From contig JASANG010000610.1 of the NCBI GenBank assembly GCA_030248215.1, positions 1-64,000 on the forward strand: DNA of 64,000 bases, written 5' to 3'. The stretch comes from Enoplolaimus lenunculus. Its lineage: Eukaryota > Nematoda > Enoplea > Enoplida > Thoracostomopsidae. The notes under the pieces were generated by a model. That model saw nothing but the letters and a program-made list of their open reading frames with translations. It was not told the origin of the DNA and did not search any database. Each line of letters opens with the position of its first letter. The first letter of the stretch is position 1. The position numbers and the translations under genes are program-made. Positions 24,601 to 36,090 of the stretch are shown here, one piece after another.

Positions 24601-24953
24601 CAGGGTGCAACCGGAATTACAATTTACCGGAAACGGAAAGTGAAAAATGCATTTCACCAAAAATTTCATTTTAATCTTATTTTTTGCTCTATTATTTGTG
24701 AAATAACCTTAGTCGAACATAGTTATTTGTTTTATTTGTTGTATTTTAGATTTTCGTCGTCGACTGAAGTGAAATCCACCATCAATGGCTTATATTCGGA
24801 GTACAAGTGGCTTTCAAAAGAGATTCTTAAAAATTAGCAAAGTTAAGAAAACGGCCAAATTATAACACCGGAATTTTTAAATCCGGTAAAAATTTACCAG
24901 AACCGGAACCGAAAGGTGAAAAAATGCCGGAACCGGAATCCGGTTGCACCCTG
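24601..24953. mobile_element. hAT-like MITE, CAGGGTGCAACCGG family
   Basis: Ends CAGGGTGCAACCGGAATTAC and GGAATCCGGTTGCACCCTG are inverted copies. Flanks TCCATTAC (24593-24600) and TCCATCAC (24954-24961) form an 8-bp duplication with one mismatch. Near both ends are CCGGAACCGG motifs spaced by GTGAAAAATG. Non-autonomous. Confidence 0.8.
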
Positions 24954-26659
24954 TCCATCACATGTTTAGGCTCAGGCTGAGTCTTAGGCTTATGCTTAGG
25001 ATTACACTTAGGATTATGCTTGATTGATTCGCAGCCTTCAGGACACTGTTCGGTGACAAGTTGTCGGGCGACAAATTGTTGTAGATTCGTAAAACAACGC
25101 TCTACAACATAGCATCATAGAAACACAAATCTAGACGTCCACACGAATCCACATGAATGATGTATGTAACGCTGTTATAATTATTCATGTATACATTATA
25201 CACAGTCACATTAAAAGACAAAAAAATAATAACTTTATGTCTAGTATACAGTGCAACGTCAGTGAACGAACTTTCAATTTAAAAACATACATTTCAACTG
25301 GATATCCATGCTTTAACTATGTATATAACTACATAATACTGCATTTTGTATACCGTAAAAGCTTGAAATGGTGTTCATAAGGTAACTCAAATATGAAATT
25401 GTGGTGACTCTGATCTGAATTCGCCCCAACATCGTCCCTAACAAATTTTGATCAAACAACGTGATAAATTCAACTTCTGATTTTTGCCCCGCCGAAGCAG
25501 CCAAAGCTACCTCCTCGTTCACGACGCGTATCGTCTTACTTTTATCTGTCGTGACAACACTTGAAATCCTAGTAGGATAGGCGATTTGGGGTGAACCGTA
25601 CCAGACAAAGGCGATTTGGGGTGAGCCGTACCAGACAGACTCAAAACAACAATATGAAAAAATATAGTATCTTATGAAATTTATAAATAATCAAACGATT
25701 AATTTTAGGCACTAACCAAACGGAAACACGGAGCACTAGATATATACTGCCGTGTGCGAAAACTGCTACGCACCTAATAAATAGAATATGCTTTTTAAAA
25801 ATGGATGAAGTTGACGTTCCATCAAAAAACAATTTTTGAGTCACGGATAGTTAAATACATATGTAAAGTATACATACAAACCCATGCTGATGCACGCAAA
25901 TGAACATAATCACTATACTAATTAACGCAAAGTGGTACCGTTGCTTTGAAGTTATTAATTACATATCTGAGCTTCTCACGAGCTCCGCTAATCATTGCGC
26001 ACCAAAATTTGACAAAATTTTTGTCAATAGTTACATAAGTTATCTATTACTCGACATAGCTTGCAGAGCTGAGTCCAATGGTATTAAATTTTTGCAGTCG
26101 TACTACTGGCTAACGAGTTAATATAAATAGTTGATTTATCGAGTTAACGGCGATTCAAATTAGCATTTTGTAAGGACAACATGGGACTTCCAAAAATTCT
26201 GTTTCCTAAAGGAAAAGTTCACGTACGTATGCAAAAAAATTTTCAAAAGCAAAACATTTTCGGACTAACACCAGCTGGAGCGATAGCCGAAAAGATCCCA
26301 GAGCCAAAACTGGAATTCCAAATAAGTTTCGTGAACAGACTGGAATTTAAAATAAGTTTAAATTTATTATATAGTTTTTATGGCTCGTACCTAAAACAAT
26401 TGGTTTTTTCAAAACATTTTCATTACCAGAACAGTTTCTTGAAACCATTCGAGGGGGGCACGCTACCGTTGACAAACTGGCTACACCATTGCAGTGAAGT
26501 TGTACCGCAGCAAGTATTGTTACATACACTAGGATTAAGAACAGAAGGAAAGAAAGTGAACACTGCACACCAACACTTGGATGAGTGGTTCGAACCGCAC
26601 TGCACATAAAATAACGGTACACCGCACTACACTCTACACAACTCTACACGACCACTCAC

Positions 26660-27079
26660 ACGTATTCATATGACTCGATGACGTCATCGAAACCGTCATC
26701 ATGCCGCCACCTCCGCTTCCTCCGCCTGCACCTCCAGGCATGTCGCCACCCCCGCGTTGTCTCCCAAACGCGCCCGCCGGTACGCCAACACCACCACCAC
26801 CACCACTTCCCGCTGTGGCAACAATAGCAGCAGCGCCACCTGCTCCACCGCCACCGCCGGTAACCTTTCCAGACGACGCCGAAGCGAGACCGACGATATT
26901 CGATAGCATGCCAGCTCCTCCTCCGCCAAAGCCTGGACGATTGCCAACAGCAGCACCAGCAATACCGCCCGATTTACTGCTGCCGCTACTATCAACGTGT
27001 ATAACGGTATTTTCGTGTTTAAGTGCCATCGCTGCACCAACAATGCTGTTATTTGTATCACCAGCGCCAATACCGGATT
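26660..27079 (-). CDS. unc-43: CaMKII glycine-rich linker exon
   Basis: A pyrimidine-rich tract (TTTTGTTTGTTTTTGTGTTTTC) leads to the acceptor ACTAATTTAG; the donor is GTGAGT. Both are phase 1 and the exon is 420 nt, so it can be used or skipped without changing frame. It encodes 139 residues: SGIGAGDTNN, then AMALKHENTVIHVDSSGSSK, then a glycine-rich part with runs of G, A and S. LKHENTV matches, from memory, the C. elegans UNC-43 linker (LKHENTVVRADG), the best evidence that this is CaMKII and not a nested gene. Upstream in frame the pyrimidine tract translates as a signal-like sequence, but this is an artefact of the tract. A plus-strand proline-rich frame over the same bases is a shadow. 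Confidence 0.8.
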
Positions 27080-29338
27080 CTAAATTAGTATATACGTCAG
27101 CGTTGTAAAAACAAATCGCAATCATAGAAAACACAAAAACAAACAAAAGCATATGCTGCCTGAAGAAGATAAAAAAAGCGTTATGCAGAAACGCAAAGAT
27201 GGAAATGGGTTCGCCCATGACCGCTCAACTCTACAAACCGTCGTTTATAAGCTGTCTCATAAGGCTCCATGGGGCTCACGAAGAAGACATTACTCGTCTG
27301 GCCCACCAAAACACCACTTGCAAAACGAAATAATAAATAACACTTCAGCGATTTTTACGTGGATTTCCGCATTCTATATTCATAATAAAATTAATATATC
27401 TTCTGGCTTTGACCTATTCTACCATTCAAAATTAAAACTGAATTAGCTACGGTGGACCAGCAGAAAAATTCGATGAACGATAAAATATTCAGATAATCAA
27501 ACAGCCGAATATAGTTTCAGCTTACTTTTGCGATGAGAATTGCACAACTCACAAAAAATTCATCTCATGATTTTAATCCACTATACGGCAGCCTCCTTTG
27601 TGTGTGGGGTGGCAAATCCGGCCCACTTCAATTTATGTAAGTAAATAAGTTCATTACATATGATACGAAGTGATAATGGTACACCCGGTAGTGGCGTCAG
27701 CGCTAATCATAGATAATGGTGCAAACGTTGAACAACTCTGTATTTAAAAGAACTGCATTATCCGAAGCCCAAAAATAGCCCAGTCCGGCCCAAGCATTGT
27801 GTGAAACGTAAACCAAAATAAAAAGAGCGAACGTAAGAATTTAAGCGAAAGGCAGTCGAAACAATCACTTAAATAGACATATGAATGAATACATATATAC
27901 CATTTGAATAACGGTACGATTCACTTGGCTCGTCATCAGAGGGTGGAGGTCAGAAGCTCACCCGCGATACAAATTTGCTCACCACGAAAACTTTTAGTCC
28001 AGCACGCAAAAACGAGACTACGCAAGGGGTCCCAAACAAGCGGTCAAATGAATCACACAGTAAACAACAAGCGTCCGATGCGAGTTTGTGTGAGATAGTT
28101 TGCTTACGTATTTGCTGAAGTGCTGCCAAAGTTTAAAAACTATATAAATGTTGTCCAAATACGTGTAGCATAAAATTACTCCAATCAAACACTTATGCGT
28201 CCACTGAACCAACAAATACGTTATGGTCTCTTTGCCATATTTTTCAAAATGACTTATAGTAGTAATTTCTCAATTTGTTTTTTGTATATGAGGAAATGAG
28301 TACCAAGATTAGATACTAGACTACTGTGGCTAATATAAATGAATATATATTTTATCGTCATCTGTTTTACGTAACCGCTAAACAGTTTGCTACATGAATA
28401 GGCATACTATGAAGTATAAATCGACCCGGAAATTACACGTACCATACTCCATACAAACGTATCTAATATTGCAGCTTATTATCGAAAGCTAAGTCATGTT
28501 CTAGAAACCAACTTAGTAGTAACCGAAAAATGACCGCTGAATTTTTACACAACAAAATCAATCAAAAATATAGACAAAGTGTCTCTGATTGACGTTCGTC
28601 ACCAAATTTTTTTAGCCTGGACGTGTGGGAATACGAAGGGAAGCGATTAAAGTAATACACCATGCGGTGCACTGGCCGCCGGATGTTTATGGTTGTCATC
28701 CCGAATCAGGGATGAGAGTCTCGGTATCGGCAAGTCTTGGCATTTGGCTGGCAGGTCTCGGTCTCGGTTTCACTTTTTTGAGTTTCGGTGGTTTGGAACC
28801 GTGACCAGAAATCGAAGATTCAGCAGACGTATGACTGTATTGTTGGAGTAAGTACTGGCTGATAATTAAATTTTTAGTGAAATTATTATATTTCATAGTT
28901 ACGCAATAATTACGAGCCGATGTTCTGAAAAAGCAAAAAAGCTATCAAAAACACGAAAAACTATAAAAACGCAAAAAAACGACGAAAGGAGCAGAAATAA
29001 TTTATTTTTAAAATTGTATCTGTAGTCAGGTCTCGGTCTCAGTTTTTTGCAAAGATCCCCATCCTTGCCCCAAATATCGCAAAAATGCTCTTTTTACATC
29101 AGAACACATTCAACATTTTGCTTCGATTCCACTTTGAGACAAATCAAGAAGCTAAGAGTTATTTTCAAATAACTGATTTGGCGCGCTGCCAACAATTCGG
29201 GTTGGCGGCAAACCACTTATTTGACCGTAATGTATTAACCAAACGTTTAGTGCGAAAAATTTAACACTGTTGGACTCAGCTCCGCAAGCTGCATCGAAGG
29301 TATATAATTTTTGCAACTTTTTGACAAATTTTTCTTAC
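27080..29338 (-). other. CaMKII intron, mostly plain
   Basis: Intron of about 2.26 kb. The only structure I see is a GGTCTCGGT-rich repeat at about 28705-28800 and again near 29030, related to one at 58735-58800. Confidence 0.7.
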
Positions 29339-29431
29339 CTCCGTCCTGTTCCTCTGCAGTTCCTGCTGAATCCGCCGACTCTTTGATTGGATCGATACCG
29401 CTGCCTTCTTTTTTGCCGAGTAGACTTTTAT
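29339..29431 (-). CDS. unc-43: CaMKII conserved linker exon (LLGKKEGSG...KESADS)
   Basis: Acceptor TGTTTTAG, donor GTAAGA, both phase 1, 93 nt. Encodes NKSLLGKKEGSGIDPIKESA, then DSAGTAEEQDG. The K-K-E-G and I-K-E-S-x-D-S blocks are the conserved linker element of animal CaMKII (fly KKGEGSQVKESTDS; nematode LLNKKEQ...IKESSES). It joins directly and in frame to the first hub exon, giving the short linker form. Confidence 0.93.
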
Positions 29432-30221
29432 CTAAAACAGAAAAATGAATAAACCCAAAACAATAAAACAAATAAATAAATAAATATTGGTGCGGACTAT
29501 CCGACACCCACTAACTTAATAGTTTAGAGTAATGTTTGTTTTTTTTGACTATTTTAATGCCGTCCGGTGTCGTACGTTAATTGACACCACGGCACCACAT
29601 TCCAATTTGCACACCAAATTTGTTTGAGTTGCAGCACCACACTGCGCCGCGAGACTATAGCGTCACCCTAAGAGACACGCTACACTCGCCACGCTGTGCC
29701 TCCCGTCACCGCGCGCCATGTCAAAAAAGAATTTCTTAAAACAACGCGTGGTCCGATAGTACAACCCAAACCTGCCTCTACAACAACACATTTCATTGTC
29801 GAATCGTAGTCTAAATGATTTTAGCTAGGGTACATAACGATTAGCGTCAGTTTAAATGCACATTTAACCAGTCAGCACACATAACACAACGCTCGAAACG
29901 AGCGATCTCACTTAAACGTAAAACGTAAACAATTGAGTTAACAAATTACAACAATTATTAACCAAATACCCATAATACAACTGATAACCAATACGTATAT
30001 ACTAAACAAACCCAATTCAAATACTTCTTTATAAACCAATCATAATGAGGCACATAAGCACTTGCAAACCGAAAATATAACACCAAAAACACCGTCACAC
30101 CAGTTTAACGGCTGCAATACTTTTCTGTGTTGCGCCAGGTCACAGTATCGTATCAAAATAAATTGTTTAAAATAACGCGAAACGCAACATTAAGTCAGCC
30201 AGACTGTGCTACTAAACCTAC

Positions 30222-30545
30222 CAGCCCGATCGGTTAACGAGTCGCTAGAATCAGAAATAGCAACAGCAGCAGCCGGTAGTCTCCTACAAAACGGGTACAC
30301 CGTTGATACAGGCAACTTGTGTTGCAGTTTATCGCTGGGGCGCGACACAAAATCGCTCAAACTTGCCGAGTCGCTAACGTTACTCAAGTTTTCAACGCAC
30401 AAAGGCAATGAACGTCTATGTCGTGAGTTGAATGGCTTCGCTTCGGTCTCACCGCGTATTCCAAAGCAGTCGGGATTATGGCTACGGGTAAGACGACCAC
30501 CGCTCGCACAAATTACGTCAAAACTGCAACGATTTTCAAACAATA
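30222..30545 (-). CDS. Weak candidate linker exon, serine-rich
   Basis: An open minus-strand frame of 108 codons without methionine, richer in GC than its surroundings, ends at a GTAGGT donor in phase 1, like the other linker exons. Composition is protein-like and serine-rich (SNVSDSASLSDFVSRPSD, ISDSSDSLTD). The only in-frame phase-1 acceptor is GAGAG at 30546-30550, which has a poor pyrimidine tract. It may also be an untranslated or first exon; a plus-strand frame also spans it. Confidence 0.3.
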
Positions 30546-31335
30546 CTCTCTAGACGCTATTTTCACTGTAATTACATTTACGTATCCACTTAGCACAAAC
30601 ATTTATAAATATTTCGCTTAGGCCTCGGGAAAATTTTGCACCAAGTACAAGACAAAAACTAGCAAGGTACAATCTTTGAATGCCTCCCTGCTATTACAAT
30701 TGAACAAAAATGCTGATGAGTTTACGGTTCAAAATGGGCTTCATGTACCACTGGATTTAAGCAAGAGTACATTAGTCTTATTCACGTGTGCATGTTTTTG
30801 CAACAAAAACTTTCACGTGCAACTTGCATGTTACATTTCGGTCACCAAACAGTTTTGAAATTCTCACAGCTGCAAATTATTCACTGCAATTCATGCCATT
30901 AGATTTTTTCGCACGTGTGAATGCAGGATCGACCGGTTACAAATTTTACCGGATATCCGATTCAGAATGAGTTCCGATTCAATTGCACAACTGAAATCGG
31001 ACTTTTGAAATGTTATTTTAAATCCTACTTGTTGCGATATGTTGTATAAAAATTCTCTAGATCTCAACGTCTAAACACGCAAAACTATTATTTTATTTTG
31101 AAAATAGCAATAATTGATTGTAGTTTAGTCTTACAGAATTACAAAAAAATCGCCAATTTGTGCATGCGACGTTTTTGAAAAATGTTGCCAGTTTTGAACC
31201 GCGCTGGTTGAAATCAAACCGTGTAACTAATGATAGGTGCCACACACATTTACACATTTGAGAATATCGCTCTAATTAAATAGGAATCTTGACTCTGGCG
31301 TCACATTGTTTGGGGCTATGTACAAATATCCTTAC

Positions 31336-31637
31336 TTTGAGCGTTTAGAGAGTAAAGTATCGCACTGCGTAACACGCGACTCTTGCGTCGACGGCGACGC
31401 TGCGCTACTACTGTAATAGATACACGCAGCTGCAGATGATTTTCGGCTCGACTCGCGACTACAACTCAATGATCGATTCTGTTGTTGATGCTGCTGTTTT
31501 TGTTGTTGTTGTTTTTGAGAATAGAGCAACGGCGACGCCTGGGATCGTCGGTCGAAAAAATGAGCCAAATACGCGACCGTCGAAATTACAAACAACAATA
31601 ATGTCGCCGACCATGACCCAAACAAGTCATCAATCAT
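31336..31637 (-). CDS. unc-43: Candidate alternative first exon: membrane anchor for a kinase-less hub
   Basis: ATG at 31635-31637 opens MIDDLFGSWSATLLLFVIST followed by VAYLAHFFDRRSQ: about 19 hydrophobic residues then a positive cluster, a likely membrane segment with the rest cytoplasmic. It continues with a Q-rich stretch and a serine-rich part (CSRESSRKSSAAAC, SSSAASPSTQ) to a donor TCAAA/GTAAGG in phase 2; without splicing it stops at once (TAA 31332-31334), giving 101 residues. Joined to any phase-1 exon downstream it meets a stop early, but the 23-nt microexon at 21817-21839 takes phase 2 and leads into the hub. The plan equals vertebrate alphaKAP. Caution: TTTTTTCGACCGACGATCCCAG could also be an acceptor, making the hydrophobic part a tract artefact. 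Confidence 0.5.
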
Positions 31638-32532
31638 CGATTATACACAGTTACTATACAAATACGTTAAAGCCGGCAAGCGAGATACAGCAGATGCAAT
31701 AGGGAAAGGGATGAACACAGAAACACCCGATCCGAACAGAATACAAACGTATCGGTGGTCTAATCGAATATATGTCGTCCACTGGGTGTTCTTATCGGTC
31801 GCCGTCGTTGCTGTTGTTTTTTGTCGCTGCCTTTGTTGTCGTACTACGTAGTGCTAAGTTAAATTTTACTTAAAGAACCAAATCAAAACAAAATTAAAAC
31901 TTTCCTGTACAAAATTTTTTAAGTCTGATAATTTCCAGACCCATATATATTTCTGAAAATTTTGACAAGTAAAAGTCTGCAATCCAAGACACATATATAT
32001 TTGTCTAGAGTCTGTATTAAGACATAACTGTCTTAAAAATTTTAGACAATATTTCATGAATATCAGACAATTTGTTTAGTGTGTAGGCTCCGATTGTTCC
32101 AAGCCAGAAAAATGTGCCACACCAACCAAACTACATGACTATGACTTCAGTATTATACGCTATACGTTCTAAGCATCTCATTCTTCAACTCAACAAATAT
32201 ATATTTCTAATAAAATCAACAAATGTTGAACAAAGTCCATCAAAGGATATTTTGAGAACACCAACCAAAAATAACATTTCAGATGAAGCGAAATACAACA
32301 TATAATTGTATTAAAGAACTTTCATTAAACCAACAACAGCAATAATAAACCAAATTATAGAGCAAATTAATTATGCCATTGTGCAACACAAACTCCATTT
32401 GAAAGCATCGTCCGCGCCACATAGTCTTACTTTAAAATTTTTATGAAATCTTAGTGATTTGTAACAAGACAGTACTTCGCCGTTGCTTTCACAAAATTGA
32501 TCATCATGGCTTATACCTATTGTTTTCGGGGC

Positions 32533-33001
32533 CAGACTGGGACGGGGGTAAGGATTTTTTACACGAGCCGCGCTTTACCCAGGCAAGTAAGATTTTTATC
32601 CGCGGGTTTACCACCCACGCTAAAAAAATCTACCCACAAATCCACCTTTTACCCGCGCCCGAAGGTAAACCAGCATTTTAAAGATCGCAGGTGACTTGCA
32701 CTTAAATGAAGTTCTGTGTTGTATCTCCAAAAAAAAATCTTACACCTGAAAGCTTACTATAAACAACAAAATTTCAAACCAAGTAAACAAAGCACAGAAC
32801 TGGTGGTTTTTCAACGCTCGTTGACTATCTTAGTTAATAGCGTATGTTTTTCATCTAAACTCTTAAAGGTTTGGCGGGTGTAAAAACTGACAATTTTTCA
32901 CCCGCGTGATACAAATCTTTATCCGCGGGTATACCCACGGCTAAAATTCTTTGCCCGACCCGCGTTTACCAGCGGGTATGCGCGGGTAAAGTTCCACTCT
33001 G
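32533..33001. mobile_element. hAT-like MITE, CAGACTGGGA family
   Basis: Left end CAGACTGGGACGGGGGTAAG, right end GCGGGTAAAGTTCCACTCTG. The flanks TTCGGGGC (32525-32532) and TTCGAGGC (33002-33009) are an 8-bp duplication with one mismatch. The interior shares TTTACCCGCG blocks with the 23004-23383 copy. Confidence 0.8.
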
Positions 33002-33627
33002 TTCGAGGCTAATCCTATAACTAAATTTCGGGCTCTTTAGATTAAAATAGGTCGTTTTATGCTATATACCGATTACAGTGATGGTAACTGAGTCCAAACA
33101 AGCTACACGGGCACCTACTGCAAAACGTCACGAGCAAAGCAAGCATGAACAATTTTTTTGAACTCCTGAAAAACTTTACTTTTGTTTGGTTTTGTCGACA
33201 AAAGCAGGGCACTGTTAAGCCGGTACACGTCCAAACGGGACGTTTTGAAGGTGCGCACTTGGCACGATCGTGCCGATAGTATATAACCGTGAATCTGAAG
33301 TGATAGAAAGTCCACAATAAATTCAAAGGATCTTTTCGAAGAGTACTATTTCAAGTATTAGTCAAAGAACGCAAACAGGTTTAACGCGCCCCCATTCTAA
33401 AGTGCCTCGGTTATATTTTGTTACACCGGCCGTTTTAAAATGTTGTACGTCGAATTGTATATATACTGTTTAACTTTAAGCCTCAAAAAATCGAATTCAA
33501 AAATTGAAATATAAGTGTGGAAGGTTCAGTGGAGGTCATGAACATAAAGTTTCAAAATCTGACCGTTTTTTGGCGAATGCGGAATGGAGTGAGAGTACCC
33601 TTAAAAGATCCATAGTCTTTTAACAGG

Positions 33628-33720
33628 CAGTTTGGCAAGGCGGCGGTAAGATGCGTTACGAAGTGAGTTCAAGTCCACGCCGCGGAAACGGCTTCAACTC
33701 ATTCTCGCGGGGACGACACT
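33628..33720 (+). other. tRNA-like patch, possible SINE remnant
   Basis: CAGTTTGGCAAGGCGGCGGT resembles an A box and GAGTTCAAGTCCACGCCGC resembles a B box with about the right spacing (35-40 bases). I cannot fold a full cloverleaf with a matching acceptor stem, so a tRNA-derived SINE or chance likeness is more probable than a working tRNA. Confidence 0.25.
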
Positions 33721-34521
33721 TTAAAATGAAACGAGTATCTTAAAATATTCTTTTATATAACGTGACACCGGATAAGCATTTCAGCTCGCTCGTGAACAAG
33801 TTCAATTAAATTCTTTTCGAGCTTTTATCGGCGGCGGTACATATTGCACAAAGACACAATAATCCAATAACCATATTATATATCAAAATACATACAAACA
33901 GAACTTGCCTATACAAATATATACACAAAACACAGCTCTGTTGTATTGGTTTGTTTGTGAGTTAATATGCACGACAGATATGACACAAAAATGACAAGTC
34001 AACTGAAATATTGTGCTTCTCAATTTTTCGTCGTACAGGGCGCCGTAATACGCTGTTGTTGCGGTTCTACACTACTTTATATCTAAACAAACTGCAAACA
34101 GGGGCGTTATCCAGGATTTCATTTAGAGCGAGTATAACGTCATTTTTTTGCACTTAACAATCCAACAGGTTATCCTAAGGCATGCAAATCTGGCGTTTTC
34201 TTAACTCTCCGAAAATGTCGGAGGGATATATCCTGCCATCCCCGTTGTATACGAATTTGGCCGCAGAGACAAACGAACGTATATATAGCAACACAAACTG
34301 CATTCGTGGTGTATAAATTTGCACAAAACGACGACTCAACCGCACAACACTTTATAGAAATAGAACACACATGCTATCCGAGCACGAACAAGGTATTATC
34401 TGTGCTTTCTCCCTTTTCCAAAGAAAACAAAGTAACGCGACTAAGAAAAGATTAAAACAAATTATGTAACTCTATTAAAACAACTATATATGTCGCAACA
34501 CAGACGCAGCACAAATTCAGC

Positions 34522-34716
34522 CAGGGCCGGAGCAGCCACCCCCCTACCCCCATTTGGTGGGGACCCCCCTTTAAACGCCCCGCCCCCACCTTAACCGGTT
34601 GAAACAAAAATCGCCGAAGTTTCAAAATGCGCCTGGCTTCTCGCTCGCCAGCTCGAATTTGGGGGCCCCCACCCTGGAATTTGGGGGAACCCCCACCCAT
34701 GCCTGCTCCGGCACTG
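34522..34716. mobile_element. hAT-like MITE, CAGGGCCGGAGCAG family
   Basis: Ends CAGGGCCGGAGCAG and CTGCTCCGGCACTG; exact 8-bp duplication AATTCAGC at 34514-34521 and 34717-34724. The inside is rich in C and G runs. A single good copy in this window. Confidence 0.9.
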
Positions 34717-36090
34717 AATTCAGCGATATCGCCAACATGGCTATCCATCGTAGTAACGTGGATTTATGGCGTCAAAGTGGGTATGGTGCGGTTTGCTTCT
34801 CGCTCGCGAAGTTTTTCATCTCCTCTATATATTGTGACCCCGTCAAAATTTTTTTAGATTCTCCACATGCTGGGCAGCTGCAATTGGAATCGTTTTTTAT
34901 TATCTCGGATAAAATTTACACGGTCCAACCATGCAATCAATGACCGCAGCTACGTTGACTCTGAAATCCAAATCTAAATTGCTTACCTGCTTAATTCTTT
35001 ATCAGCGTTCGCAATAAAGCACAAATTAATACAGTCTAACCGTAAGCCTAAACCCTAACAGTTGAACTTTAAACCTATTTATCAATATTCAAATATTTTA
35101 ACGCCAATTTATTTATCGCCCAACAACAGTTGGCAAAAAACCGACCGACTCTCGACTACAAATCCTATTGATACACAGATCACATGCATGGATATACAAC
35201 TCAGCACAAAAACGCACGGGTGTAAACCAGGGTAGTGTATCCCTCCCAAGACTTCACTGCAATAACGAGAGGAAAGACCCTATTATTAGCTTCAGATCAA
35301 CATGCTGGATCCAAGAGGTCGCACCGCTTTTCATGCACACAGCAAGCGTTCGCTCGCAAAAAATTTACATCAGGTTATTCCTCCGGAAATATATATATTT
35401 ATAAAATCCTGGCTGTGTTGCTTAATTAAACGGCAGCAAGCGCGAAATTGATTAATCTGTTGAGCTCGGCATAAAATTGTTAGAAACATCTTCTCGTTTT
35501 TGAATAATAACCAAAAACTTTCAAAGTTTATATTCGTTGTATATGTATATACGGTCTACGTATATACAATAATGTATAGTGCTAGTTTGGAACCTATTTA
35601 TGACCGTTGCGTTAGAAGATCTTAAAATACCAGAAATAATATCCTATTGCAACCTGTCGATATACATGATATAATTCATTGGCGTATACACGGCAATGAT
35701 TGGGAGACAAAGCCTTCGAAATTTTTGCAAACCAGCAAATACTGGACCGCATGAGCTAAAAAACAGATACAGCAGCGTTACAGTTAGTTTGTAAGATTCT
35801 TTTACTGGGGGTATACTTGTATATATGCAGCAAGTTAAACGAAAAAGCTTTGAATATCAAGCCTGGCAAAATACGCAGCACGCCAAATCATTAAAACCCG
35901 TGTGTAAGAAAACATACAAAACTAGTTCACAGTCCGAATCTAAAGACGAGCAGGATTCGAAATTTAAAACAGTATTCGAAGCCCCAAACAATTACATATG
36001 CATTTGTTTCCCCAAACTTGAAACAGAAACGACTTTTAAGCGTTCATCTAGGTAACGTTGCACTCCAATGGTTAGTTACGCCGATCTTAC

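Larger units (their letters stand above)
20044..26659 (-). other. CaMKII intron with microexon and repeats
   Basis: Long intron between the glycine-rich linker exon and the hub. It contains the 23-nt candidate microexon, a CAGGGTTCC-type element near 21405-21500, degenerate CCGG elements near 22660-22800, MITEs at 23004-23383 and 24601-24953, and two 24-base near-copies around 25584-25630. Plus-strand open frames at 24052-24438 and 26181-26609 look like repeat noise. Confidence 0.6.
29432..36090 (-). other. CaMKII intron with internal exon candidates and MITEs
   Basis: Besides the candidate exons at 30222-30545 and 31336-31637, it holds MITEs at 32533-33001 and 34522-34716, a CCGGATATCCG element end near 30930-30970 and a tRNA-like patch at 33628-33720. 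The remainder is AT-rich and without visible structure. Confidence 0.6.

Noticed and set aside
26701-27108. Plus-strand proline-rich protein
   Set aside because: Mirror image of the glycine-rich CaMKII exon on the other strand.
27080-27152. Signal peptide (MLLFVFVFSMIAICF) of a glycine-rich secreted protein nested in CaMKII
   Set aside because: The stretch is a T-rich tract leading to a TTTAG acceptor; the phase match at both ends and the LKHENTV motif point to a CaMKII exon.
34985-35080. Small exon ending AGCAG/GTAAGC in the CaMKII intron
   Set aside because: Good donor, but the only usable acceptor gives a phase 1 to 2 exon with no support beyond the splice sites.
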